Below are positions 1 to 10,662 of a stretch of DNA of 64,000 bases, one piece after another. Location: NCBI RefSeq assembly GCF_024679245.1, contig NC_090173.1, positions 57,069,211 to 57,133,210 on the forward strand, written 5' to 3'. The DNA comes from Pseudorasbora parva. Taxonomy: Eukaryota > Chordata > Actinopteri > Cypriniformes > Gobionidae. A model generated the notes under the pieces. That model ran no database searches. It was not told the DNA's origin and saw only the letters and a list, made by a program, of their open reading frames with translations. Each line of letters opens with the position of its first letter. The first letter of the stretch is position 1. The position numbers and the translations under genes were made by a program.

Positions 1-162
1 GAGGAACGGTGCTTCATCTGAGTTCTGGGTTGCGCTGTCATTCATAGTTTAGGGTAATATTTCGATTTTCTGTCATGAGTTTAATATGAGCAAAATATCA
101 TTATTTATTTTATCATTTTTTACATTATTGTAGAGAATAATGGCATTGGAAGGAAACGAGAC

Positions 163-567
163 CCTCACATCCTCGTATTTGTGGATGAAGGCCATAATAT
201 TATTGAAGTGGCTGTAATATTATTAGCCACCGGGCCATGGTGAATGTCCCAGGCCAGCGAGGAGTTAATATAACTATGTGTGCTGCCATATCTGAGAATG
301 GTGTGGAAACTCACATCCCCAATCTTGGCCCATTCAATACACAGAAGCTCCTCATCTTCTTGGACTGCCTTCATTTTGATTTGATCCCTGTAAATTAGAG
401 GGGTCTCGTAGGGCCTCACCTTCCACAATATGTCATTGTATGGGACAATATGAATTTCCACCGTGGCCCGCTCATCAGGGCCTGGTTCACTTCTCATCCA
501 AGGATGGTCATGGTGTTCCTACCACCTTACTCTCCTTTCCTCAATCCTATTGAGGAGTTTTCAGAGT
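163..567 (+). pseudogene. IS630/Tc1-mariner-like DDE transposase relic
   Basis: Conceptual translation of the plus strand gives pieces of a DDE_3-type transposase, the enzyme that would cut and paste its own transposon. FVDE (catalytic Asp at 184-186) is followed, after a frame change, by a VNVPGQRG segment, then VWDNMNFHRG (second Asp at 444-446) and FLPPYSPFLNPIEEF (Glu at 552-554). The last two acidic residues are 36 codons apart, which fits the D-x35-E spacing of the superfamily. At least one frameshift lies between 184 and 234, and stop codons lie near 395 and just after 565, so no protein can be made. The N-terminal DNA-binding part and the C-terminus are missing or unrecognisable. The open frame on the opposite strand at 165-497 is a shadow of this relic. 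Family identity rests on motif memory, not on a search. Confidence 0.7.
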
Positions 568-1093
568 AGAGACTCTAAGCTTTCAAATGGTACCACAGAT
601 GAGGTCAGAGCTCCTCCACAGACATTTCAAATTGAAAGCATATACGTGACGATGTCATTCTGTACAGGGTCCGCGGACTTTAAGTGGTTATAATAACTTT
701 AATGATGATTTCTGAGAAAATTATTTTCTGGAATGTATTTTTGTCATTAGAGTAATATTAAGTGATTTGTGAGTGTCTAGTTTCCACACTGAGCACTTGT
801 TTGCCTTCATTGTGAATCATCCTCTGGAAAAGAGCATCCAAATAATACAAGACCAGTTTTCTCAATAATGAAAGTCAAATATATACAGTATGTATATGAA
901 AACACACTTTTGCTGTGGGCGTGTTTATGGCAAACACAAACAAAATTTGTGGCCCTGCCAGAGAAGGTTTAATGTAAAAAGCTGTGGAACCTTTTATGCA
1001 ACCTGGCGTCCAGAAACCTTGAGAAAATATTATGCTTTCCACTCGTTCGAGCCCTTTAACTGTGCTAAAGGAAAGGCATGAGCCGTGAAGAAA
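568..1093. other. No gene seen; AT-rich intergenic or intronic DNA
   Basis: After the transposase relic I see no open frame with recognisable protein content, no RNA gene and no repeat structure. Short open frames here have no supporting motif. Confidence 0.5.

Positions 1094-1159
<66 letters not shown>
1094..1159. repeat. (AC)n-(AG)n compound microsatellite
   Basis: A short run of AC dinucleotides passes directly into about 25 AG dinucleotides. The minus-strand open frames that cross it encode only Ser-Leu and Cys-Val runs and are artefacts of the dinucleotide repeat. Confidence 0.95.
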
Positions 1160-1161
<2 letters not shown>

Positions 1162-1224
1162 GAGGGGTCAAATGTCCAAACTGGGATTCTCGCCACATAA
1201 ACTGTAAAGAGACACACACTCCTA

Positions 1225-1638
1225 ACTGCAAAAAAAAAAATGTTTTTCTTACTTAGTATTTTTGTCTTGTTTCTAGTCAAAATATCTATAAATTCTTAAA
1301 ACAAGAAGCATTTACTAGACAAGTCCACATTATTGTCTTGTTTTGGGGGAAAAATATCTCAAAATGAAGAGAGTTTTTGCTTAAAATAAGATAAATAATC
1401 TGCCAATGGGGTGAGAAAAATAATCTTAATTAAAACAGAAAACAAGATTATTTTTCTCACCCCATTGGCAGATTATTTATCTTATTTTAAGCAGAAACTC
1501 TCTTCATTTTTAGTTATTTTTCCCAAAACAAGACAATAATTTGGACTTGTCAAGTAAATGTTTCTTAATGTAAGAATTTTTTGATATTTCGGCTAGAAAC
1601 AAGACAAAAATACTAAGAAAGAAAAGCATTTTTGCAGT
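1225..1638. mobile_element. Foldback MITE with about 200-bp arms
   Basis: The sequence is a near-perfect palindrome. The left arm begins ACTGCAAAAA at 1225 and runs to about 1425; the right arm from about 1445 ends TTTTTGCAGT at 1638 and is its reverse complement with scattered mismatches and small indels. Examples are tgccaatggggtgagaaaaa on the left against its complement at about 1455, and tagtatttttgtcttgtttc at 1255 against its complement at about 1600. There is no coding capacity, so it is a non-autonomous element. The superfamily is not settled because I cannot resolve the target duplication. Confidence 0.8.
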
Positions 1639-2000
1639 GCTTGGAGAAACCATGAGCGTATAAGAGTGTGTTTGAGAGAAGCACACAGATCACCCATGTC
1701 GATCGCCGGACGGATGGAAACCTCGCACTAATTGGCAGTCGACCTGGACTTCCTGTCTGTGCTTCATGCATGCATTATGAGAGTTCAGTCAATGCCCTGG
1801 CAGAGATCATCAGATTCGCTGTCACACTTCACCTACGCTCACACAACTTATTTAACGTCAGAAAGAAGCCCAGAAATGTCTTTCCCTGTTTAGCGAGGAC
1901 AGTTTTTGGTGTTCTGTCCCCGTTTTACAGCTTTTTCACCACCCGCAAACACACTGCAAGAAAGCCTGACACACACAGCGGATGCTGGTTATAGAAGGTA
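1639..2000. other. No feature seen
   Basis: A 108-codon frame (1668-1994, plus) is open but starts inside ordinary sequence and has no recognisable domain or signal. I do not call it a gene. Confidence 0.4.
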
Positions 2001-2004
2001 ATTC

Positions 2005-2215
2005 ATGAGGAACATAATTTGGGTTGCGTTTCACAAAAGCAGCGTTAGCCAACTATGGTCGCAAGTCGTTATCAGCATAGTTCAACCAGTCAGTGTTTCC
2101 CGAAACCATAGATCCAACGAACATTCGCAAACAGCATCGCAAACTTGTGTGGTTGCAATGCCAGCTCTTGACCTGTGGTTAGAAGCAGAGTTTCATGTTT
2201 GCATGACAAGCTGAC
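2005..2215. repeat. Probable dispersed fish repeat
   Basis: The stretch starting gttgcgtttcacaaaagc, with gttagccaactatggtcgca, resembles a short non-autonomous repeat that I remember from several fish genomes. No ends or target duplication can be defined from this single copy, so class and borders are uncertain. Confidence 0.35.
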
Positions 2216-2280
2216 ATTTAGTACAATCGATATCTTTTATTTCAAATGCATACAAATGTCATTTATGTCTTTTAGTTTTT

Positions 2281-2560
2281 CAAAACCCAAAAATGAAAAT
2301 GTGATGTTTATCTGCTGACCCCCAGTGTATCCAACATGTAGGTGTGTTTGTTTCTTCAGTAAAACACAAATGAAGATTTTTAACCCATCCGTTGCTCGTA
2401 TAATACATGTGAATGGGTAAAAACTCTATGACAGAAAAAAAAACATGCTTTGACAACGTGCACAAAAACCCTGCTGCTCCTGACGACACACTGATGTCTA
2501 AAGACACGAACCGATCAGTTTCTGTGAGAAACACAACAGTATTTTTATTTATTTTTTACC
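2281..2560. repeat. Probable dispersed cyprinid repeat
   Basis: The segment with gtgtttgtttcttcagtaaa and gttgctcgtataatacatgt looks like a family seen many times in cyprinid genomes. This is from memory. The minus-strand open frame across it (2280-2534) shows no protein motif. Confidence 0.4.
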
Positions 2561-2599
2561 TCATATCCAGGCGAATCTCATCTAGTGTCCCCATCCGCT

Positions 2600-3119
2600 A
2601 GTTCCGCTGGAGAAGGTGAAGCTGGCGCGATCCTAGATTAATGTTAATAATACTGTAGTAATATAGGAAACCCACAACACTTAAAACCCACTTCAGAAAT
2701 GTATTGTCCTTGTTGTTTAATCAATAGAAAAGAGCAAATGAGATATCGGTGATACTTTGAAATGTGCCCGGTTTGACTTCATGGTCATTCATGTTTATTC
2801 AGAATGTTTTGATAAAATACATAATATGATATGTGTCAAGCATTTTTTTCTTTATTGGCATTTAATCCGACTCGTTAGACTAAATTTTGCATGGTTATTG
2901 TGAAATGACAGGAAAATGACTTTTTTAGACCAATTCTGGAAAATGTTCATCTCCGCCAAAGTGTTTAGAAACTGTTCATATGCCGTGAAACATTTGCTTA
3001 TTACACAGGCAAGAGCCTGTTTTAAAGTAAGATTATTCGTGAATAATGCTTAGATCATTTAACTTTAGAAGACTATAGCACACATAACATGTTACCTTTT
3101 TGTCATTTCTATTTCATTA
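2600..3119. other. No feature seen
   Basis: AT-rich sequence without open frames of interest, RNA genes or repeats that I can recognise. Confidence 0.45.
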
Positions 3120-3823
3120 GCCCTATTCGGACGGGATTAGTTTAACATGGGGACGTGGGGGTAAAGTAATTTTTCCTCAGGTCGTCTGTAATATTAATGC
3201 CCAATTCACACGGGATAAGATATCTCAGTAAAACTAGCAGAAGTGGGAGGAGTCACTCGCTTTACACACCACGGTGACCTCCGTGTCGTCGTGTGTATGA
3301 CGTTACTGTTATCACGTGAGCAAACACACAACATGAGCGCCAGTCTGATGGCGTATGTGTGTGTTTTAATAAACAGTTAGGTCCAGTCTAACGATTCTGA
3401 TTGGATTGTGTTGGTAATAGACACTTTCCTAGAGCTAAAATAAGTGTTGCGCCTCTAATAAGTGCTTTTGATCTTCTTTTTGCTATAAATAATACACAGA
3501 AAATACTTGAGGTTTGCCACAGAGTTATCCCAACACCTACAACGCAACCGAATGCTTCAAGCGCCTCAAAGCTCGCAAAACGCGCTTTTTAAAAACTTTT
3601 AAACAGGAAAAGATGGGATTTTACCTCACATTTTTACAGCGGGTCTATTCGGACGGGATTAGTATTACCCGAGGTCATTTTTCTGGACCTTTTTACTGAC
3701 ATTGATTACAGTAATGATTACCGAGATGGCACATTCGGACGGGACTAAAATCACAGAGAACCTCTGGTAATAATTTCTTTACCCCCATGTCCCCATGTTA
3801 ATCTAATCCAGTCCGAATAGTGC
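3120..3823. mobile_element. Non-autonomous TIR element, 704 bp
   Basis: The two ends are inverted copies of about 45 bp: the left begins gccctattcggacgggatta and runs to gtggggggtaaag-like sequence, and the right end, read on the minus strand, begins gcactattcggactggatta and continues through the same gggggtaaag block. Extra degenerate copies of attcggacgggatt lie inside at about 3648 and 3732, so the element may be composite. The internal open frames (3401-3699) are short and overlap in different frames, with no transposase motif. I could not define a target duplication, so the superfamily is left open. Confidence 0.65.
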
Positions 3824-4605
3824 TTTATATTCCTCCTAAGTTTCTACCTCTGTGTTCACTGAACACATGATGAGTAAATTTTTTTATATTGCTTTAACTT
3901 CGAATTTGTTTCAAAGAAAATGACTCCAGTCGAGCTCATGTGAGTGTGAAAGCTTCCTGATCCAATCTCTCCATCAATAGAGCAGAGAGGGCCGGTTGTC
4001 CTGTACCTGCCAGACCCTGATTGATCATGAAGCGCTTCACCCTCGGGAGAACCACCAGCTCCAGGCATTTCCACATTGGGCCAGATAAATCTTTTATCCG
4101 TGTGTGGATCTCACTGAATGCCCCCTCTTGTTTCCTGTTTTGGCTGGGAGAATGTTATCAGCTGGTCCTCCTATTGTCCCCTGGCAGTCACATTCGAGGG
4201 GTCAAACCAGTTAGCGGTTAGCTCTTGAAACAGCATGGCGTAGAGGGAAAGGTCATGCCCTTTGCTGGGAGTCTCCACACTTCTTCCCATCCTCTCAGTT
4301 CTCCGCGTGCCCACAGGGCCCACAGATGCTGGAGCCTTCAGGACGCCGCTTTAATAAGTGGACCCAGCTCAGCCCAGCAGGGGATGTTACCGCTCTGATC
4401 CTCTCAGACCCATAAAGCACCATCCATCTCAGCATTAGCAGAGCTTCATGAGAGCTGATTAGTTCCACTGACCTCAGACCTGCCGGCCTTAACTTTACAC
4501 CGTTGTGTTTTATTTACAACTGATGGCATTCCACACCGCTTTATAGTTGTCCAGTTTGACCCAACCATTTTTAATGTTTCAAAAGTTCAAAAAGAGTTTG
4601 TAAAA
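3824..4605. other. Unique sequence, no gene seen
   Basis: Mixed-composition, apparently single-copy DNA. Two short open frames on opposite strands around 3856-4221 overlap each other and carry no motif. It could be intron or intergenic DNA of a host gene lying outside the window. Confidence 0.4.
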
Positions 4606-4985
4606 TGAATCCAAGTCAAGTCGACTTTTTTTTATATAGCACTTTTTACATTGGCAATTGTTTCAAAGAAGCTTCACAATGGTAACAGGACGATAATTAA
4701 ACAGAATTTGATTCGGCTGTACAGCCGCTCTTGAGAAAACGGTTTTGTTATCAGCTTATTTCAATTATCATATAGTGTCAATGCGGGGAAAGATCGGTAA
4801 TATAGTTGAATATTTTAGTGTCCCCAACTGAGCAAGCCAAGCCAACGGCGACAGTGGAAAGGAACCAAAACTCAATCAGAGCATGATGGAGAAAAATAAA
4901 CCTTGGAGAAACCAGACTCAGTCGGGGTACTAGTTCTCCTTACAGGTCAGAAATCCTATTAGATCTAAACATTCAGAATAATTGT
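4606..4985 (+). repeat. Dispersed repeat of the tttatatagcactttt type
   Basis: The order tttatatagcactttttaca, then aaggaaccaaaactcaatca, then ggagaaaccagactcagtcg and agttctcctt is, from memory, the hallmark of a repeat very common in cyprinid genomes. It has no coding capacity. Its class is not clear to me. Confidence 0.5.
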
Positions 4986-5337
4986 CCAGTTCCATCCGAT
5001 TGAAGATCAGAGTCATCACGCCGGAGATGGGTTTGTTCATCCATACGAATTAAGCAGTTTAGTAAAAATGTTCTGAAGAGCCGCATTCACTTTACAAACA
5101 GATTGAGTTTAGGCTTTTATTCACATTTAAACGTTAATCAGCGAACATCCAAATGGCTTGCTGAAGCTCAAACGTTCTGCGTAACACATGCACCTCATTG
5201 GAGGATAAAAGCCTAGATTAGATCTGTTCATCATATAAAGCAATCATGTCTCTTCAGAAAACTTGGATTGAATCACTTGATTGATATGGATTCGTTTTAC
5301 GATCTCTTTATGACATTTTTAAAACTTTGGTATGTGG
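4986..5337. other. No feature seen
   Basis: Single-copy-looking sequence between two dispersed repeats; no open frame or RNA gene is evident. Confidence 0.4.
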
Positions 5338-5473
5338 AGGGATCAGCGAGCTCTCAGATTTCATCTGAAATATCTTCAGTTGTGTTCAGAAGATGAACGA
5401 AGGGTTTGGAGCGACATGACGGAGAGGAATTAATGACAGAAATGACATTTTTGGGTGAACTAACCCTTTAAGT
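5338..5473 (-). repeat. Cyprinid dispersed repeat ending in TTAA
   Basis: Read on the minus strand this starts ttaaagggttagttcaccca, continues with aaaaatgtcatttctgtcat and reaches a gttcatcttctgaacacaac-like block and cagatgaaatctgagagctc. I remember this as one of the commonest repeats of carp and zebrafish relatives, and it is the strongest hint to the host group. The terminal TTAA would suit a piggyBac-type target site, but the other end is not visible. Confidence 0.6.
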
Positions 5474-6556
5474 CAAGACTCTGCCCCCCTACTCTAATAC
5501 AATTGTCATTTTAAAATATTTAAATTCATGGGCGTCGGAAGCAACAAAAAAAACATTGTGGGTCCCCCAGAAAAAAGAGTAGATGCCACTTAACATTAAG
5601 CAGATAACTTGTTTATTAAACGTCAAAATACACCATATCATTCACAGTGGCAGTGGTGTGGGGCTAAGACACATGTCAGACAATTTGAATCCTCCTTTGG
5701 CCAACACACTTTTCCATCACACATAAGATCGGAAAGGCATTTATTTGCAATAAAAATGAAAAGTGTAAATAAAGTGTCTAAAAGTGTGTTTAGTAATAAA
5801 GAAGTGAAGCGAGTGGGTCTAATATCATTGCTCTTAAGTGGTCTTGTCCCGCCCACATACCATGAATCATAAATATGCTTATTGATTTTGATATTTTGGT
5901 AAGTCATGTAGTTGTAATACTTGATTATGGCCAAGCTTCAAACTATTTTATCATGTAGACACTGTAACCAAAAGCTGCCTCAAACGTTCATGTAACAAAG
6001 TTACAACTTGTCCAATGTTTTTTTGAACTGAATTAAAAATATGTCTTAATACACCTATCCAGCTTTGGTTACAGCATTTCTATCTCCAGCAGCTCAAAAT
6101 GCCTCAGGAGAAAACATGTGGGGCTCAGTCAGCAGAAGATGATTTCAGGCCTCATGGTGCTGAGCTCCGGCTGATCCCAGGGTCTCCAGACAGTGTTCAA
6201 AGCGATCCGTTTAATGGCTAATGTTCTTACCGCCCTCCTGCTGGTGTGGATGGTCAGTCAGACTCTCCCTCGGGCTGCTGATCCTCTCATGGACAAGACG
6301 TCACGCTGGCCTCATCAATAACCCTCAGAGTCCCATGACGGCCGCTGATAATGTCTGCATGCATGTAGCACTCAGAGTCTGCCGTTAAGTGTGTTTATTA
6401 TCCAGAAATGCGTCCACAAGATCCGCGCAGAGCATCATTCAGTAATTCCTTATTTTTAAGATTGTGGCCTTAGTTTGTGATTTCATTTTCATTTAAGACA
6501 AGACACCCCTGGTAAAAAAATTAAAGTAATATAAATCCCCATACTTCCCCGGTTGA
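5474..6556. other. Unique sequence, no gene seen
   Basis: Two overlapping short frames on opposite strands (5609-5934) have no recognisable content. From about 6090 to 6450 the sequence is GC-richer and looks single-copy, but it shows no exon signals that I can defend. Confidence 0.4.
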
Positions 6557-6564
6557 TTGATTAC

Positions 6565-6785
6565 TAGGGTGTAACGATTCGTTTAACAACAATTCGATTC
6601 GTATCACGATTTGAGGTTGTCGATACGATTTAAGGACGATATTGGTTCATTTAGAACGATATGATCCGAAACGATTCAGTGACTTGAAATCGATTCAGTA
6701 ACTTTTTAGCCAAAAATTTTAATCAGTGTGACTGATTTATTTCAGTCGAATCGAATCGTTGTTAAAACGAATCGTTACACCCCTA
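6565..6785. mobile_element. hAT-type MITE, 221 bp, with 8-bp target duplication
   Basis: The left end TAGGGTGTAACGATTCG and the right end CGAATCGTTACACCCCTA are inverted copies. The element is flanked by a perfect 8-bp direct repeat TTGATTAC (6557-6564 and 6786-6793), the duplication length of hAT elements. Much of the interior is itself palindromic around cgattcgattc blocks. The same TAGGGGTGTAACGAT end occurs on the larger element at 10671, so both were probably mobilised by one hAT family. Confidence 0.9.
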
Positions 6786-6928
6786 TTGATTACATAAAAA
6801 AAATTCCCAAAATGTTTTTGTATTACAAGTTTTCTGATTTTTTTCTTCCAATATGCAAATTAGTTATCTAATTAAATATGCACACATTTGCATAAATTAT
6901 TGTTCCTCTTTTTCACAGATTAGAGTTA

Positions 6929-6945
6929 AAGGTTTTTACAGAGGG
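6929..6945 (+). repeat. Left copy of a 17-bp inverted repeat outside the Tc1 element
   Basis: aaggtttttacagaggg here has its exact reverse complement at 8644-8660, just beyond the other end of the Tc1 element. It may be the stem of a hairpin into which the Tc1 element jumped. Confidence 0.7.
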
Positions 6946-6991
6946 GAGACCGGATATCTCCATAAATAAATAAAAATACTGATAATATATA

Positions 6992-8631
6992 CAGTCTTGT
7001 TCAAAATAATAGCAGTACAATGTGACTAACCAGAATAATCAAGGTTTTTAGTATATTTTTTATTGCTACGTGGCAAACAAGTTACCAGTAGGTTCAGTAG
7101 ATTCTCAGAAAACAAATGAGATCCAGCATTCATGATATGCACGCTCTTAAGGCTGTGCAATTGGGCAATTAGTTGAATTAGTTGAAAGGGGTGTGTTCAA
7201 AAAAAATAGCAGTGTCTACCTTTGACTGTACAAACTCAAAACTATTTTGTACAAAAAAAAATTTCTTCTGGGATTTAGCAATCCTGTGAATCACTAAACT
7301 AATACTTAGTTGTATGACCACAGTTTTTTAAAACTGCTTGACATCTGTGTGGCATGGAGTCAACCAACTTGTGGCACCTCTCAGCTGTTATTCCACTCCA
7401 TGATTCTTTAACAACATTCCACAATTCATTCACATTTCTTGGTTTTGCTTCAAAAACAGCATTTTTGATATCACCCCACAAGTTCTCAATTGGATTAAGG
7501 TCTGGAGATTGGGCTGGCCACTCCATAACATTAATTTTGTTGGTTTGGAACCAAGACTTTGCCCGTTTACTAGTGTGTTTTGGGTCATTGTCTTGTTGAA
7601 ACAACCGTTTCAAGGGCATGTCCTCTTCAGCATAGGGCAACATGACCTCTTCAAGTATTTTAACATATGCAAACTGATCCATGATCCCTGGTATGCGATA
7701 AATAGGCCCAACACCATAGTAGGAGAAACATGCCCATATCATGATGCTTGCACCTCCATGCTTCACTGTCTTCACTGTGTACTGTGGCTTGAATTCAGAG
7801 TTTGGGGGTCGTCTCACAAACTGCCTGTGGCCCTTGGACCCAAAAAGAACAATTTTACTCTCATCAGTCCACAAAATGTTCCTCCATTTCTCTTTAGGCC
7901 AGTTGATGTGTTCTTTGGCAAATTGTAACCTCTTCTGCACATGCCTTTTTTTTTAACAGAGGGACTTTGCGGGGGATTCTTGAAAATAGATTAGCTTCAC
8001 ACAGACGTCTTCTAACTGTCACAGTACTTACAGGTAACTCCAGACTGTCTTTGATCATCCTGGAGGTGATCATTGGCTGAGCCTTTGCCATTCTGGTTAT
8101 TCTTCTATCCATTTTGATGGTTGTCTTCCGTTTTCTTCCATGTCTCTCTGGTTTTGCTCTCCATTTTAAGGCATTGGAGATCATTTTAGCTGAACAGCCT
8201 ATCATTTTTTGCACCTCTTTATAGGTTTTCCCCTCTCTAATCAACTTTTTAATCGAAGTACGCTGTTCTTCTGAACAATGTCTTGAACGACCCATTTTCC
8301 TCAGCTTTCAAATGCATGTTCAACAAGTGTTGGCTTCATCCTTAAATAGGGGCCACCTGATTCACACCTGTTTCTTCACAAAATTGATGACCTCAGTGAT
8401 TGAATGCCACACTGCTATTTTTTTGAACACACCCCTTTCAACTAATTCAACTAATTGCCCAATTGCACAGCCTTAAGAGCGTGCATATCATGAATGCTGG
8501 GTCTTGTTTGTTTTCTGAGAATCTACTGAACCTACTGGTAACTTGTTTGCCACGTAGCAATAAAAAATATACTAAAAACCTTGATTATTCTGGTTAGTCA
8601 CATTGTACTGCTATTATTTTGAACAATACTG
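6992..8631 (-). mobile_element. Complete Tc1-type transposon with 224-bp TIRs
   Basis: Both ends carry long inverted repeats, 6992-7215 and 8408-8631, that match over almost their full length with few mismatches. The outer ends read CAGTCTTGTTCAAAATAATAG (left) and its near complement ending GAACAATACTG (right). Each end abuts a TA (6990-6991 and 8632-8633), the target duplication of Tc1/mariner elements. The interior holds one minus-strand transposase gene. The whole is 1,640 bp, a normal size for a Tc1 element with long repeats, and nothing is nested in it. Confidence 0.92.
7299..8295 (-). pseudogene. Tc1-type transposase with one frameshift
   Basis: This would bind the element's inverted repeats and cut and paste it at TA sites in the nucleus. 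ATG at 8293-8295 (MGRSRHCSEEQ) opens a paired helix-turn-helix DNA-binding region of about 115 residues. The catalytic part follows in another frame: LWTDESKI, QQDNDPKHTS and NPIENLWGD give all three acidic residues of the DDE triad, and the frame stops at 7299. The span is 997 nt, one base more than a multiple of three. The shift lies at a run of nine T on the plus strand (7946-7954); eight would keep K-K-R-H-V-Q in frame. Apart from that I see no stop or missing motif in about 331 codons. It is either a recently broken copy or an assembly error in a homopolymer. Confidence 0.88.
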
Positions 8632-8643
8632 TATATGAACAAA

Positions 8644-8660
8644 CCCTCTGTAAAAACCTT
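8644..8660 (-). repeat. Right copy of the 17-bp inverted repeat
   Basis: Exact reverse complement of 6929-6945, lying 12 bp outside the right end of the Tc1 element. Confidence 0.7.
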
Positions 8661-9942
8661 CAGAATATAGATAGGAATAAAACTCTAAGGTTTGGTGTAT
8701 GTAACTGATTTCTGGCTTAGTGCAGGAGAAAAAAATACATTTTGAGAAAAACAGCCTTTAAAAACACAAAAAAATCCACAGATGCAAATAGATAAAGTGC
8801 AATAAAAGATACATTTTAAAGTTTTTGGATGTTTCCTTTCCACTAATCTGGGAAAACACTTTATAAAAAGCAGTACAAAATCTCTAAATTGACTGGGACA
8901 AAATTGACAAAAACGTTTTTGCCTGTAGTGTCTCGCCTTATTTTATTCATTTATAAAGCACGTTTAATGCATGAACAGATGGATTGACAGATAGATTAGC
9001 ATACTTTCAGCGAACTAGAAAGATAAGGAGGGGCTTTAATGCCTTTAAGGTAATAAAATCGTATAGCTAATTCTTTCCCGAAGCGGCAACCATTTCGGCG
9101 ATTTTAAAATCAGAGTAATTACCTCGAATGTCTACTTTTTGAAGACGCGCCAATGCTTTGTCATCATTTCTAGAGTAAAGAGCGTTGCGATAGTCCATTT
9201 GTGAGAAAACAACCGCAGTGATTGTCTTTTTTCAAAGTGAAAAAGAATTTTGCTTGGATATTTATAAGCTAATGCAACTTCCCAAGCTCCTTTTGTATTG
9301 TTTGTAAGCAGACAAAATGGCCGCCAGCTGAAACTGGGGCACTTGAGTGCGTAGCTCAGCTGAAGGTCTGGTGACTCCAGAGCGTCTGGTCAAAGACTCC
9401 CAGAGGCACCATGGCAACGCTGAGACAGAGACGGCCTCCACTAGAGGAGATAATGCTAATGAGGACTCATAGGGTGAAACAAAATGGCTTAATTGTATTG
9501 TGTTCATCCCGTGTTAGAGCACAAAGGCTCGGGGAGGTTACGCTCACACATGAGGCTTATTGTAATCCCTCCGTAATTACCAAGCAAAGGCATCTTCTCA
9601 TGGGAGCAGAGGGCTGTCCTCGCTGCACTATTCACACGTATCCTTAAGGAAGTATCAATTCCTTGCTAAGAAGAGTCACAAAAGCTTGACAAAACCACAT
9701 TCAGGGCACCTTTGTTGGGGCGTAGAGCTATGATAGACATCTACAGTGTTGAGAGAAAGGCTCATTCAGACGCAGGTCACTGTTAATGTCAACCGCAGAG
9801 AGCCGAAACAACGATCTGTAAGGCCGGGCTATAAGTTGGCAATATGGGGCAAAAAAATGTGCCGTGCGCTATTTAAATGATGTGCCTTGGTGACAAAAGT
9901 TGATTTGGAGGTCTTTTGAAATGTCTCAGCCAGAGCCATTGG

Positions 9943-9945
<3 letters not shown>
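8661..9945. other. Unique sequence; possible conserved non-coding DNA
   Basis: No coding or repeat signal. About 9250-9650 has balanced composition, no repeat character, and blocks such as attgtaatccctccgtaatt that look like vertebrate conserved non-coding DNA, but this cannot be shown without an alignment. Open frames at 9262-9507 and 9411-9647 have no domain content. Confidence 0.35.

Positions 9946-9990
<45 letters not shown>
9946..9990. repeat. (CT)n microsatellite
   Basis: About 22 uninterrupted CT units. The minus-strand frame through it encodes an Arg-Glu run only and is not a gene. Confidence 0.95.
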
Positions 9991-9991
<1 letters not shown>

Positions 9992-10662
9992 GCTTTTGAC
10001 AGGAAGCTCATGATTTTTAACGTACGCTGCATGCATAATACATCAGCCCGCACAATCACATACAGGATGTGCGAGCCAGCGGACTCAGAGAGCACCTGTG
10101 CTGAACAAAGATGGCCTTTCTGCCGTGGATGTCTGCCCTGGTACCCGCTGTCACCGTTCCCCTGCCCCGATCCCAGCTGCGCTGCATTCAGCCTGACACG
10201 CATTCATCTCGCTTAACGCCGCTCCAAAAGTGACACAGGCTGCCGCTCATAAAGAGCTCTTTATTCGGTTATTAACGATAGTGAGAAGGCCCTTGACGAA
10301 CATTTTGGGAATGAGTTTGTGATTGTGAGGCTTGCACATGTGTGAGCTGGTGGCTGGTGCGCATGCAGTACCATGGCCGTTTGTCAGAGTGTTTTACCGC
10401 GGTATTAAGATGTCATCTGTCAGATACGCTCTGAGGAGGCTGTGCTGTGCTTCACTGATGAGTCTGTAGGAGATCCAGAGAGTCAACAGTGAATCTCCCA
10501 AAGCTTGTCGAAAACATGTCTGGGGTGTAGTTCACCACACATTTAAAAGAGAAAAAAAGGAAATTATATTTCACTATATTTACAATGTCAAAAAATAGAC
10601 CTTTAGGTTTCAATGACCCATTTTTTAGGTGTTGTTACTTTTACTTGCATAAAAAAATATAT
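9991..10662. other. No gene seen
   Basis: Single-copy-looking sequence, GC-richer up to about 10500 and then AT-rich with a short AT microsatellite just before the hAT element. Confidence 0.4.

Noticed and set aside
165..497. 110-codon minus-strand frame as a gene
   Set aside because: The plus strand in the same place reads as a transposase relic with conserved motifs, so the minus frame is a shadow.
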